Source: Bradyrhizobium sp. CCH5-F6
Lineage (GTDB): Bacteria; Pseudomonadota; Alphaproteobacteria; Rhizobiales; Xanthobacteraceae
DNA: 59,283 bases
Reading direction: 5' to 3'
NCBI RefSeq assembly: GCF_001556045.1
Contig: NZ_LSIC01000011.1
Location: 1-59,283, forward strand
In this document: positions 8,738-16,320 of the stretch, piece after piece
Numbering within the stretch: the first letter of the stretch is position 1
Layout: each line of letters opens with the position of its first letter
Made by a program: the position numbers and the translations under genes
Notes under the pieces: model-generated
What the model was told of the DNA's origin: nothing
Databases searched by the model: none
The model's input: only the letters and a program-made list of their open reading frames with translations

Positions 8738-10114
8738 GTGCCGCAAGCTATCTGGTCCGCGCAGAGCCGACCTCACCGTTCGTCTGCAGAGTTGGTCTCC
8801 ACCATTACAACCGCCTATGAGCGCATCGAACGGGACTGGCGCCGCAACTGCTGGATCCATGTGCGGCCTATGGAAGAAGCGTTGGCCGAGGCTCATGCCC
8901 TTGTGCGGCGAGTGGAGGAGGGTGAAGTCCTGCCGCTCCTCGGCGTGCCATTCGGCGTCAAGGACAATATCGACGTCAAGGCCATGCCAACGACGGCAGC
9001 ATGTCCGTCATTCGAATATGTGGCTGCGCAATCGGCCAGATGCGTCGAGAGTCTGACGGCCGCAGGTGCGATCTGTCTTGGCAAGACCAATTTGGATCAG
9101 TTCGCAACCGGACTGTCCGGCACCCGCTCGCCCTATGGCGCCTGTTCCAGCGCGGCCAACGATCTCTATGTTTCCGGCGGTTCGAGTTCCGGTTCGGCTG
9201 CTGCCGTCGCATCCGGCCATGTTGCCTTCGCTCTCGGCACAGATACCGGCGGCTCGGGCCGGATTCCCGCAGGCTTCAACGGCATCATCGGGATCAAGCC
9301 AACCGTCGGCCTCGTCTCATCCCGGGGGCTCGTGCCGAACTGTCCGACGCTCGATTGCCCCTCGATTTTCTGCAATTCCATTGCCGAGGGTCGAATTCTG
9401 CTCGCCTTAATTGAAGGATTCGACGACAGCGATCCCTATAGCCGCCAGCGAATTCCATCGTCCTCCCCATCTCCTCGCAAATTCCGGTTCGGCCAGATCG
9501 ACATCGGTGATCTGAATTCATTCGGCATGCCCGAATGCAACGACCTTTACAGGCAGGCCTGCACGAGGCTTTCGGGACTGGGAGGTCAGGCCAGGCAAAT
9601 CGACTTCGCGCCGTTCGCCGAAGCCGGTGACATGCTCTTTTCAGGGCCCTGGATTGCCGAACGTCATGCGGCCATCAGCAAGCTCCTGGACATCGATCAT
9701 GGAGGCTTGCTTGACGTCATCCGCAACGTGCTGAGCGCAGCCGCGCGGTTTTCCGCAACAGATGCGTTTGCCGCGCAACACCGACTTTTGAAGCTGCGAC
9801 GCCGGATCCAATCGCTTTTCGAGGAGATCGATGTCCTGGTGGTACCGACCGCGCCGCGCCCCTTCACGATCGCGGAGATGATGGAAGATCCCATCACGCT
9901 CAACAGTCGCCTCGGTTACTACTCCTATTTTGCCAATCTCCTGGACTTGTGCGCGGTGGCCGTTCCCAACGCCACGCTCGGCAACGGCATGCCGATGGGC
10001 ATCACCTTGCTGGCGCCTGCGTGGCGCGACCATGCTCTTCTCGACCTTGCCGAGCGATGGCTGCCCGATGCGAAGGCCGGACTGTTCGATCTAAAGGTAT
10101 ATCCGACGGCCTAG
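8738..10114 (+). CDS. Amidase-signature hydrolase, allophanate-hydrolase (AtzF) like
   Basis: An amidase-signature enzyme (Ser-cisSer-Lys triad) of 458 residues. Lys is in FGVKDNID, cis-Ser in VSGGSSSGSAAAVASG and the nucleophile in GTDTGGSGRIPAG. The segments GLVSSRGLVPNCPTLDC and SIF are close to what I know of allophanate hydrolases, so cleavage of a small urea-derived or other amide is the best guess. The C-terminal decarboxylase-like domain of full AtzF is absent. The start is GTG 8738, with AGGAG at 8725-8729; the frame is open back to 8675, but nothing there has a better SD. The gene converges on a Crp/Fnr regulator and lies beside a nitrogen/sulfur-type ABC transporter, so its substrate may be what that transporter imports. 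Confidence 0.85.
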   Translation: MPQAIWSAQSRPHRSSAELVSTITTAYERIERDWRRNCWIHVRPMEEALAEAHALVRRVEEGEVLPLLGVPFGVKDNIDVKAMPTTAACPSFEYVAAQSARCVESLTAAGAICLGKTNLDQFATGLSGTRSPYGACSSAANDLYVSGGSSSGSAAAVASGHVAFALGTDTGGSGRIPAGFNGIIGIKPTVGLVSSRGLVPNCPTLDCPSIFCNSIAEGRILLALIEGFDDSDPYSRQRIPSSSPSPRKFRFGQIDIGDLNSFGMPECNDLYRQACTRLSGLGGQARQIDFAPFAEAGDMLFSGPWIAERHAAISKLLDIDHGGLLDVIRNVLSAAARFSATDAFAAQHRLLKLRRRIQSLFEEIDVLVVPTAPRPFTIAEMMEDPITLNSRLGYYSYFANLLDLCAVAVPNATLGNGMPMGITLLAPAWRDHALLDLAERWLPDAKAGLFDLKVYPTA

Positions 10115-10836
10115 ACGACTTCGAGATCGAGAGCGCGCAGATTGAGGATCACAATCAGGCCTCGGTGATAACGGATGACGCCCCTTGCCTGCATGCGGGA
10201 CAACTGCACCGTCACCCATTGGCGGGTTGAGCCGATCAGATTGGCGAGATCGCCATGCGTGAATGGAATCCCGATCACGATCTCGCGGCCCTGCTGCGAA
10301 CCGTAGATCTTCGAGAGGAAGACCAGCAGACGATGCAACCGCTCGGTCACCGAGCGGGTCCCCAGCATTTGTGCCATGGCCGAGTAGCACCGCGCCTTGA
10401 AGGCGAGCGCATCCAGCAGCGCGACGGCGATGCTTGCCGATTGAAGCGCCAGCGCGCGCAGGGCCGGGCCGGGCAAGAACGTCACCTGGCTCCGTTCCAC
10501 GGCAACCGAAGACCATACGTGGGCACCCGTACCGAACAGATCCGGTCCGCCGACGAAATTGCCGGCGAACCAGTAGGCCAGCGTCACCTCGCGTCCGGAA
10601 GGAGCCGCGTAGTAGCTGCGAATACGTCCCTCTTCGATCAGATAAATGCCGGTCTGGAGATCGCCCTGACGCCAGACATGCTTGCCTGCCGGCAAAACCT
10701 CCTCGCGGCCGATGGCGAGGACACGATTCCGGTCAGCCTCACACAACGGATCCAGCAGACTGGGCAGCGACCCGACCAGAGCATCCGATCCTGCCAGCAT
10801 GATGCCGGTCGTATTCCTGATGCTTGCTGCTGACAT
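10111..10836 (-). CDS. Crp/Fnr-family transcriptional regulator
   Basis: A regulator of about 241 residues with an N-terminal cyclic-nucleotide-binding fold (GIYLIEEGRIRSYYAAPSGRE, then the FVGG phosphate-cassette-like region) and a C-terminal winged helix (FTHGDLANLIGSTRQWVTVQLSRMQARGVI). There is no FNR-type N-terminal cysteine cluster, so it is not an iron-sulfur oxygen sensor. The start at 10836 has AAGGGAG just upstream on the minus strand; an in-frame ATG at 10881 lacks one. Its stop codon overlaps the stop of the convergent amidase in a shared CTAG. It is the last gene of the ABC transporter operon and is its likely regulator, with the amidase a possible target. Confidence 0.88.
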   Translation of the reverse strand: MSAASIRNTTGIMLAGSDALVGSLPSLLDPLCEADRNRVLAIGREEVLPAGKHVWRQGDLQTGIYLIEEGRIRSYYAAPSGREVTLAYWFAGNFVGGPDLFGTGAHVWSSVAVERSQVTFLPGPALRALALQSASIAVALLDALAFKARCYSAMAQMLGTRSVTERLHRLLVFLSKIYGSQQGREIVIGIPFTHGDLANLIGSTRQWVTVQLSRMQARGVIRYHRGLIVILNLRALDLEVV

Positions 10837-10902
10837 CTGCGCGCTCCCTTGCCGCCGCAAGGAAAGCCATTCAAGAGCCATGCCAGAGCTGTCGCCGGGC
10901 GC

Positions 10903-11766
10903 CTACGCCTTGACTTCCATTTGCTCGAAGGCCCGGCGGCCCTCCGAGCGGATAAGGTCGAGGCAATCCCGCTTGAGCGCGAGATAGGCAGCCTCCGCAA
11001 CGATGGCGCTGGAGCGCGGTCGTGGCAGGTTCACCTGAAGGTCTTTGAGAATGCGGCCCGGGCCCGCGCTCATGATCAGCACACGGTCGGAGAGGAGGAT
11101 CGCTTCATCGACGTCGTGCGTGACGAAGACGATCGTTGCGTTGATCCGCTCGCGGAGTTCGAGCAGATTGTCCTGCATGACCGTCCGGGTCTGCGCGTCC
11201 AGCGCTCCGAAGGGCTCGTCCATCAACAGGACGCGCGGCTGATTGGCGAGGGCACGGGCGATCGCAACCCGTTGCTGCATGCCTCCCGATAGCGTGTGCG
11301 GGTAGGCCGACGCAAATCGGGTCAGCCCGATCATTTCGATGAGTTCGTCGGCGATCCGCAGCGCCTCCGACCTCGGCTTGCCGAGGGCGCGAGGCCCGTG
11401 CGCGATATTCCGGCGCACCGATTTCCACGGAAACAGATGGGGCTGCTGGAAGACCATCCCGATCTCGGGCCGTGGCGCGAGCATTGCTTCGCCCGCTATG
11501 ACGACCTGGCCTTCGAACGGCCGCTCGAGGCCCGCCATCGCATTCAGGAGCGTGGACTTGCCGCAGCCCGATGGACCGACGATCGAGACGAATTCTCCCT
11601 GCGACACCGCCAGGGATACGCGATCGACCGCGATGACCTGTCCGCCCCGCGCATCGAAGACGATGCTCAAATCCTCGACCCGGATCATCGCGTGACGTGC
11701 CGGGGCGGACGGTGCGTGCGTTTCCACGAGCCTGAGCGACTGTTCGGGACGAAGGCTCGGGGTCAT
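10903..11766 (-). CDS. ABC transporter ATPase, nitrate/sulfonate/taurine family
   Basis: The ATP-hydrolysing subunit (287 residues) of an SsuB/TauB/NrtD-like importer. Walker A is GPSGCGKST, the Q-loop is VFQQPHLFPWKSV, the signature is LSGGMQQR, Walker B is VLLMDEPFGALD and the switch histidine is in FVTHDVDEA. The start ATG at 11766 overlaps the permease stop as ATGA, so translation is coupled. About 25 residues precede the usual family start (MIRVEDLSIVF). The substrate cannot be told from the ATPase. Confidence 0.93.
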   Translation of the reverse strand: MTPSLRPEQSLRLVETHAPSAPARHAMIRVEDLSIVFDARGGQVIAVDRVSLAVSQGEFVSIVGPSGCGKSTLLNAMAGLERPFEGQVVIAGEAMLAPRPEIGMVFQQPHLFPWKSVRRNIAHGPRALGKPRSEALRIADELIEMIGLTRFASAYPHTLSGGMQQRVAIARALANQPRVLLMDEPFGALDAQTRTVMQDNLLELRERINATIVFVTHDVDEAILLSDRVLIMSAGPGRILKDLQVNLPRPRSSAIVAEAAYLALKRDCLDLIRSEGRRAFEQMEVKA

Positions 11767-12542
11767 CGCCACCACACGGCACGTTCGGCAAGAGTAGCGA
11801 AGGAGCGGTCGGCGATGAAGGAAAGCAAACCGAGAGCCGCCAACCCGCCCATGACCTGACCCGTTTGCATGTTCTGCTGCGCAATTTCGATACGATAGAC
11901 GATGCCGGCGAACGCTCCTGCCAGTTCGGCGGCGACCAGCGTGTAGAAAGAGATGCTCACCGCGGTCCGAAGACCGACTGTGATGTAGGGCAGCGCGCCG
12001 AGAAAAACGATCTCCCACAGCATCTGCGGTTGAGGCGTGCCGAGCATCTGGGCGGCACGGATAAGTCCGCGGTCGACTTTCTGCACTCCGATGTGAGTGG
12101 CGAGCCACACCGTGAAGAACACGCCCCAAACGACCAGGAAAAGCTTGCCTGCCTCCGAGAGCCCAAACCAAAGGATGACGATCGGCACGAAGGCTATGGG
12201 AGGAATCGGGCGAAGGATGTGAAACAAGGGCGAAAGCAGGCTGGACACCAGCCAAAACCGGCCGGTCAGGACGCCGAGCACGATCCCGCCCGCGGCCCCG
12301 ATCGCAAATCCCGCTGCCACGCGCGAGAGGCTCGCCAGCAGGTCGGCGAAGAATTGTCCGCTGCGAATCCATTCGAGAATGGCGACAGCGACGGTCGATG
12401 GCGGGGGAAACAGCACGGGGTTCACGATGCCGGAGCGCGCAACCAGTTCCCACACGCCTGTGAAGGCTGGCACGGAGAGGACGGCGACCAGTACGCTCAG
12501 CCGCGCGGTCGCGCTTGCACGGCTGCGTCCCCCGACGTTCAC
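11763..12542 (-). CDS. ABC transporter permease, nitrate/sulfonate/taurine family
   Basis: The inner-membrane subunit (259 residues, six likely helices) of the same importer. The cytoplasmic EAA loop that docks on the ATPase is visible near AAQMLGTPQPQMLWEIVFLGALP, with its conserved G and P. It starts at GTG 12542, overlapping the stop of the binding-protein gene as GTGA. The three transporter genes are thus fused at both junctions by 4-bp overlaps. Confidence 0.93.
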   Translation of the reverse strand: MNVGGRSRASATARLSVLVAVLSVPAFTGVWELVARSGIVNPVLFPPPSTVAVAILEWIRSGQFFADLLASLSRVAAGFAIGAAGGIVLGVLTGRFWLVSSLLSPLFHILRPIPPIAFVPIVILWFGLSEAGKLFLVVWGVFFTVWLATHIGVQKVDRGLIRAAQMLGTPQPQMLWEIVFLGALPYITVGLRTAVSISFYTLVAAELAGAFAGIVYRIEIAQQNMQTGQVMGGLAALGLLSFIADRSFATLAERAVWWR

Positions 12543-13537
12543 GGGCGCGCCTCCAGCGTGACGCGAGCCGGATCGAGCGCCTTCAGCGGTCCCGTCACCA
12601 GGACTTTCGAGAAGTCGGGCATGCTCGCTCCAGGGGGATGATTGCCGGTCTCGAGCCGCCAGGCGGCGTGGGTTTTCAGGGTCGTGAGAATCCTGTCGTC
12701 GAGGCGTACATGGTAGACATAGTCCGGCCAGATCGAAGCCAATTCGTCGCGTTTCATCCCCGTCGCGGTTGCGATGACGTCGATTGCTTCACCCGGATTC
12801 GCCTTGAGCCAGCCTTCGGCTTCGATAAGGGATGCCAGGAACTTGCTGACGATCGCCGGGTTTGCGGCGAGGTAGGACTGCGTCACGACAATATTGAAGG
12901 TCTCGGAGTAGAGGCCTTTGGTATCAAGCGGGATCGCGCCTTCGCCAAGAGCCTTCTTCGCATTCGCGACGTGCGGCTCCCAGGTATCGAACGCATCGAT
13001 GCTGCCGGCCGCCATGGCTGGAAGCATCTCCTGAGGTCGCAGGTTAACAAGCGTCACGTCCTTCGGAGTCAAGCCCGCCGCTTTCAACAGAACCGACGTG
13101 TAGACTTCGCTGCCGGTTCCGGCCGTAAAGGCAATACGCTTTCCACGCAGATCGGCCTTGGTCTTGATCCCGGCAGAAGCCGCGGTCATGGTCTTGAGGT
13201 CCGAATATTCCATCCCCGCCACGAAGGCGATCGGCTGTTGCGCCATCGCTGCCGCCGTGACCGGCGCCTCGGCGGTTGTCGCGAAATCCGCCCCGCCTCC
13301 AAGCACCGTGTCGAGGCATTGCTTGCCGCTGGTGAAATTAGAGACCGAGATATCGAGCCCCTTCTTGGCGAAAATGCCCTTCGCACTGGCGACAATCGCC
13401 AGTCCCGAGATCGGCCCAAGATTCTGGGCGAGCCGCGCCTTCAGCATGTCTTCGGCGCTCGCGCGCGGAGATGTCGCAAGCAGGATGGACGCAGTAAGCA
13501 CGAATACGGCAGAGCGAAGAGCGCTCGTTGATCGCAT
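12539..13537 (-). CDS. ABC transporter periplasmic substrate-binding protein (SsuA/TauA/NMT1-like)
   Basis: The periplasmic receptor of the importer, 332 residues. A signal peptide (MRSTSALRSAVFVLTASILL, cleavage near ASA|ED) is followed by the two-lobe binding fold; GIFAKKGLDISVSNF and GGADFATTAEAP are typical of the sulfonate/nitrate/thiamine-precursor group. The start at 13537 has AGGGG upstream and begins the signal peptide; an in-frame upstream ATG at 13699 adds 54 residues with no signal character. It is the first gene of the transporter operon, and its promoter should lie in 13538-13775. Confidence 0.92.
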   Translation of the reverse strand: MRSTSALRSAVFVLTASILLATSPRASAEDMLKARLAQNLGPISGLAIVASAKGIFAKKGLDISVSNFTSGKQCLDTVLGGGADFATTAEAPVTAAAMAQQPIAFVAGMEYSDLKTMTAASAGIKTKADLRGKRIAFTAGTGSEVYTSVLLKAAGLTPKDVTLVNLRPQEMLPAMAAGSIDAFDTWEPHVANAKKALGEGAIPLDTKGLYSETFNIVVTQSYLAANPAIVSKFLASLIEAEGWLKANPGEAIDVIATATGMKRDELASIWPDYVYHVRLDDRILTTLKTHAAWRLETGNHPPGASMPDFSKVLVTGPLKALDPARVTLEARP

Positions 13538-13775
13538 GCCAAACCCCTGTGATGCCGGCGACCGGAGTGATCGCCCGTGACGAGAGCGTCGTCTCAAGAC
13601 GGCAGACCGTGAAGCAATTAATCGACACGGCTCGGAGTCGTCCAATTTTTCTGCAAGCAGGCCAGTTTCCGACTGTGGCTTGGGCAATAAATTCATCAAG
13701 CTGCTTACACCTTGGGCGCAGTATCGCCTGCGTCAACGGCACCCTCGCTGGCTGTCGCCAATGCCTGGTCCCGCT

Positions 13776-14735
13776 TCAATCAGAACCGATCGGGCTTTCG
13801 ATGCCGTTGCGTGCGCGGCGAAACCAGGCCCATGTCTGCCGCGTCACTGCGATGTAGCCCGGCCCCCGATAGACGATCTGTTCGGCGACGATCCGGTTCA
13901 GCTTCGGCAACGCATGAAACGGAATCGAAGGATAGGCATGGTGTTCGACATGATAGGGCATGTTCCATGCAAACCAGCGCACGAACCTGGCGGTATAGGT
14001 TGTACGCGTATTCTGGAAGGCGCTTCGTGTGCGATCGCAGCCGGTGTGTTCGGCAAGCAGATACGGACGCAGAAACAATTGACCGACGATCACGGGGACG
14101 ACCCAGACCCATAACAGGATCGAGGTGTGCAACGCGACCGATGCCAGCAGCAGGACGACGTAGCCTGCCAGATGGAGGCGCGCTTCCGTCACGACAATGT
14201 GGCGCTTGTTCTCCGGAATCCAGGGCGACGTGGCGTTGCCAGTCAACGCGTGGCGAAGCATCAGCCCCACCCGGAAGGCAACCTGCCGCAAGCCGCTGTA
14301 GACGATCACCAGTTGCGCGTCCGAGGTCGGGATCGGAACGGACAGCAGTTCCGGATCTCTCGCCGGATCCTGCGTATAACGATGATGATCCCAGTGAAAC
14401 AGGCAGTAATATTCGTAAGGCAGGCCGACGGCGAACGAAGAGAGATGACCAAAGGCGAGATTGAGCGCGCGGCTGCGAAACGCCGTCTTGTGGGCGGTCT
14501 CGTGGACCACCATGAACAGGAATGCGACAAAGTAGCCTTGCACGACGACCAGCGGCAACGCCCAGACGATTCCGTATCGCGACGAGACCCACCAGATCAG
14601 TGTGCCGACAACGACGATGACGCCGTAGTGGCTGGCCGCACGGACCAGACCTTGCCAATCGGACCGCACCGACAATTCGCGCAGCGTGGCCGGGGTCAGC
14701 GGCTTCTCTCCGGTGGCAGTGATGGCATTGCTCAT
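13776..14735 (-). CDS. Membrane fatty acid desaturase
   Basis: A di-iron membrane oxygenase/desaturase (PF00487-type) of 319 residues. The three histidine boxes are present and in order: HETAHKTAF, HWDHHRYTQD and HVEHHAYPSIPFH. Four to five hydrophobic segments separate them (for example YGVIVVVGTLIWWV and VLLLASVALHTSILLWVWVVPVIVG). It would insert a double bond into or hydroxylate a lipid chain, using O2 and electrons from a ferredoxin-type partner; substrate and position are unknown. The start ATG has an AAAGAGG-type SD nine bases upstream. It stands upstream of the ABC operon with a 238-bp gap, so it is probably a separate unit. Confidence 0.92.
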   Translation of the reverse strand: MSNAITATGEKPLTPATLRELSVRSDWQGLVRAASHYGVIVVVGTLIWWVSSRYGIVWALPLVVVQGYFVAFLFMVVHETAHKTAFRSRALNLAFGHLSSFAVGLPYEYYCLFHWDHHRYTQDPARDPELLSVPIPTSDAQLVIVYSGLRQVAFRVGLMLRHALTGNATSPWIPENKRHIVVTEARLHLAGYVVLLLASVALHTSILLWVWVVPVIVGQLFLRPYLLAEHTGCDRTRSAFQNTRTTYTARFVRWFAWNMPYHVEHHAYPSIPFHALPKLNRIVAEQIVYRGPGYIAVTRQTWAWFRRARNGIESPIGSD

Positions 14736-15053
14736 GATCGTTGTCGCCTCTTTCCGGGATCACGCACTTGATCGTGCTCGTTCGGACGCTGGAACTCATC
14801 AGCGTGGACCGATCTTAGGGAGCGACGCCGCAAATGCAGAAGCAATTAATTTCACGGGCGTTGGCCGCCGGGCATCCCGAGATTCTCGGTCCTCGCTTCA
14901 TCCACCGGCCCGGGGACGAATCATCGCCGGGCCGGTCGCAAGTGTCGCTAGGGGCGGTCAGGTCTAAATCCTATTCCACGGGCGCTGCGTGCGGCATGCG
15001 CGACGTGCGCGGAAAAGGATACGCTGACGCCGGTTTTCTCCAGCGCGCGGTGC
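14736..15053. other. Intergenic region, no gene seen
   Basis: It lies between the desaturase start and the autotransporter remnant. The part next to 14736 should hold the desaturase promoter. I see no coding frame with both an SD and plausible composition. Confidence 0.45.
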
Positions 15054-15544
15054 GTGAATTCGAGTCGTGCGGCGTTGCGAGGATTCCATCGAGGCCAGGT
15101 GGCGGGCACCGGCAATGCGTTCCAGGCCGGCGTCTACGGCAAAACACCCGTCGGGCCGGCCTACTTGGCGGCTTCGCTGGCCGTCGCCAATCACTGGATG
15201 TCGACCAGCCGCACAGCCTTTGGCGGCGATCATCTGGGCGCGGCGTTCGAGGCCCAGAGCTATGGCGGCCGCATCGAAGGCGGCTATCGTTTCGCCACCG
15301 CCTTTGCCGGCATCACGCCCTATGCGGCGGCGCAGGCCCAGCTGTTCCGCCGACCTTCCAGGGCTTGCCCGGCGCGAGTTTCGTCGTCAGCGGCGCGAGG
15401 CCCGCGACCGATTACGCGCTGGTGTCGGCCGGCAGCGAGTTGCGTTGGCGCACCGGCTGGTCGCTCGGCGTCAAGCTCGACGGCGAGTTCGCAAGCCAGG
15501 CCCAGACCTACGCCGGCACAGGGACGCTGCGCTATCATTGGTGA
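15054..15544 (+). pseudogene. Autotransporter beta-barrel C-terminus, truncated and frameshifted
   Basis: The sequence reads as the last third of a type V autotransporter beta-barrel. GNAFQAGVYGKTPVGPAYL, NHWMSTSRTAFGGDHL and SYGGRIEGGYRF are in one frame. At about 15345-15355 the frame shifts, and the rest (FVVSGARPATDYALVSAGSE, then KLDGEF and a final RYHW) is in another frame. It ends in an aromatic residue, as outer-membrane barrels do. The passenger and the first barrel strands are missing upstream. This is a dead gene fragment unless the frameshift is a sequencing error, in which case it would still lack a start and a signal peptide. Confidence 0.8.
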
Positions 15545-15691
15545 TGCGACGCACGCACGACGAGTTATCGGGCGGGGGCCCGATTCATTTGGACGACAAT
15601 CGCGGTACTTCCGATCGGAGCGAGAAAGCGCTCTCCCATCTGCAGCGGCTCGAAGCCGAGGCGTGGCGTCTTCGCTCGCATTGCATCTCCC
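15545..15691. other. Start of a 331-bp gap, no gene seen
   Basis: The 15545-15875 stretch between the autotransporter remnant and the Cys-rich gene contains no credible gene. Its only clear element is the minus-strand terminator at 15692-15728; the rest (15729-15875) shows nothing I can name. Confidence 0.45.
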
Positions 15692-15728
15692 GAAAAAAGG
15701 AGGGTCAGGCGCTTGGTGGCCTGACCCT
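15692..15728 (-). terminator. Intrinsic terminator of the SARP-caspase operon
   Basis: On the minus strand, AGGGTCAGGC and GCCTGACCCT form a ten-base-pair stem around an eight-base loop (15701-15728). CCTTTTTTCGGG follows directly. It stands about 150 bp after the stop of the Cys-rich small gene and closes the minus-strand operon. Confidence 0.8.
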
Positions 15729-15875
15729 GACGCTTTCCCTGTCGAAGTTATCCCTCGATCTGCGAGCCACCATGTCATGGGCTCGGTCGTGAAGGCTTAA
15801 CCGGACTGGTAAACCAATGCTGACCAGCGTTGTTGGTTTATGAATTCGCCAGCGACCCAAACCGCGCTGGCTCGA

Positions 15876-16214
15876 TCAGGGAATAAATCGCGCACGAGCG
15901 CAGCCCCAGGCGCCTATGCAAGTACCGATCACCCGGAAATCATCGCAACAAATGTGAACGGATCCGATGCAACACGTAATGCCACTTGGACAGGTGTTGC
16001 GAAGCGTGTCAGCGGGCGGACGGTCCTCGACCTTACTGTCGCCGGGTTCCTCGACCGCGATGGCCACGGCGCCCAGGCGCACTGCAATCCGATTGTTCTC
16101 GAGCTTCACGTCGTCTGCCGCGAATTGCAGAGTCCCGTTGTTGCCTTGAGATACGAGTCGAATGGTGTCGCCGCGTCGCTCGGCAACACCCGCAAAGTCA
16201 ACGAAATCGGCCAT
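15876..16214 (-). CDS. Small protein with seven-cysteine C-terminal tail
   Basis: A 112-residue protein that I cannot assign to a family. Residues 1-70 (MADFVDFAGVAERRGDTIRL onward) are acidic and without cysteine. The tail after TLRN holds seven cysteines spaced C-x5-CC-x6-CC-x8-C-x5-C with many glycines. There is no signal peptide. The start at 16214 has GGAG six bases upstream on the minus strand; an ATG at 16226 in frame lacks it. It lies about 105 bp downstream of the caspase-like gene, separated by a strong hairpin and followed by an intrinsic terminator, so it is the last gene of that operon. It might be a substrate or partner of the protease, a metal-binding protein, or a peptide precursor; none of these is shown. 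Confidence 0.65.
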   Translation of the reverse strand: MADFVDFAGVAERRGDTIRLVSQGNNGTLQFAADDVKLENNRIAVRLGAVAIAVEEPGDSKVEDRPPADTLRNTCPSGITCCIGSVHICCDDFRVIGTCIGAWGCARARFIP

Positions 16215-16280
16215 GATCATCTCCAAACAATCGGCGGGCGCCTCGAGTGGCTACGACCCGCGTGCCGTGCTTTCGGCGGG

Positions 16281-16309
16281 CCGCGCCTCCTGGGGGCCAG
16301 GAGGCGCGG
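16281..16309 (-). promoter_or_regulatory. Strong intercistronic hairpin between caspase and Cys-rich genes
   Basis: CCGCGCCTCCTGG and CCAGGAGGCGCGG form a perfect 13-bp stem with a three-base loop. No T-run follows on either strand. It is placed to limit read-through into, or to protect the 3' end of the message above, the Cys-rich gene. Confidence 0.65.
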
Positions 16310-16320
16310 GTTCTCGCGGG

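Noticed and set aside
11105..11884. 259-codon minus-strand frame overlapping the ABC ATPase in another frame
   Set aside because: Frame shadow with Arg/Ala/Pro-rich sequence; the true ATPase with all motifs occupies the same bases.
15592..15875. Continuation of the autotransporter frame to 15800
   Set aside because: After the shift near 15350 this frame loses barrel character; the real C-terminus ends at 15544 in the other frame.
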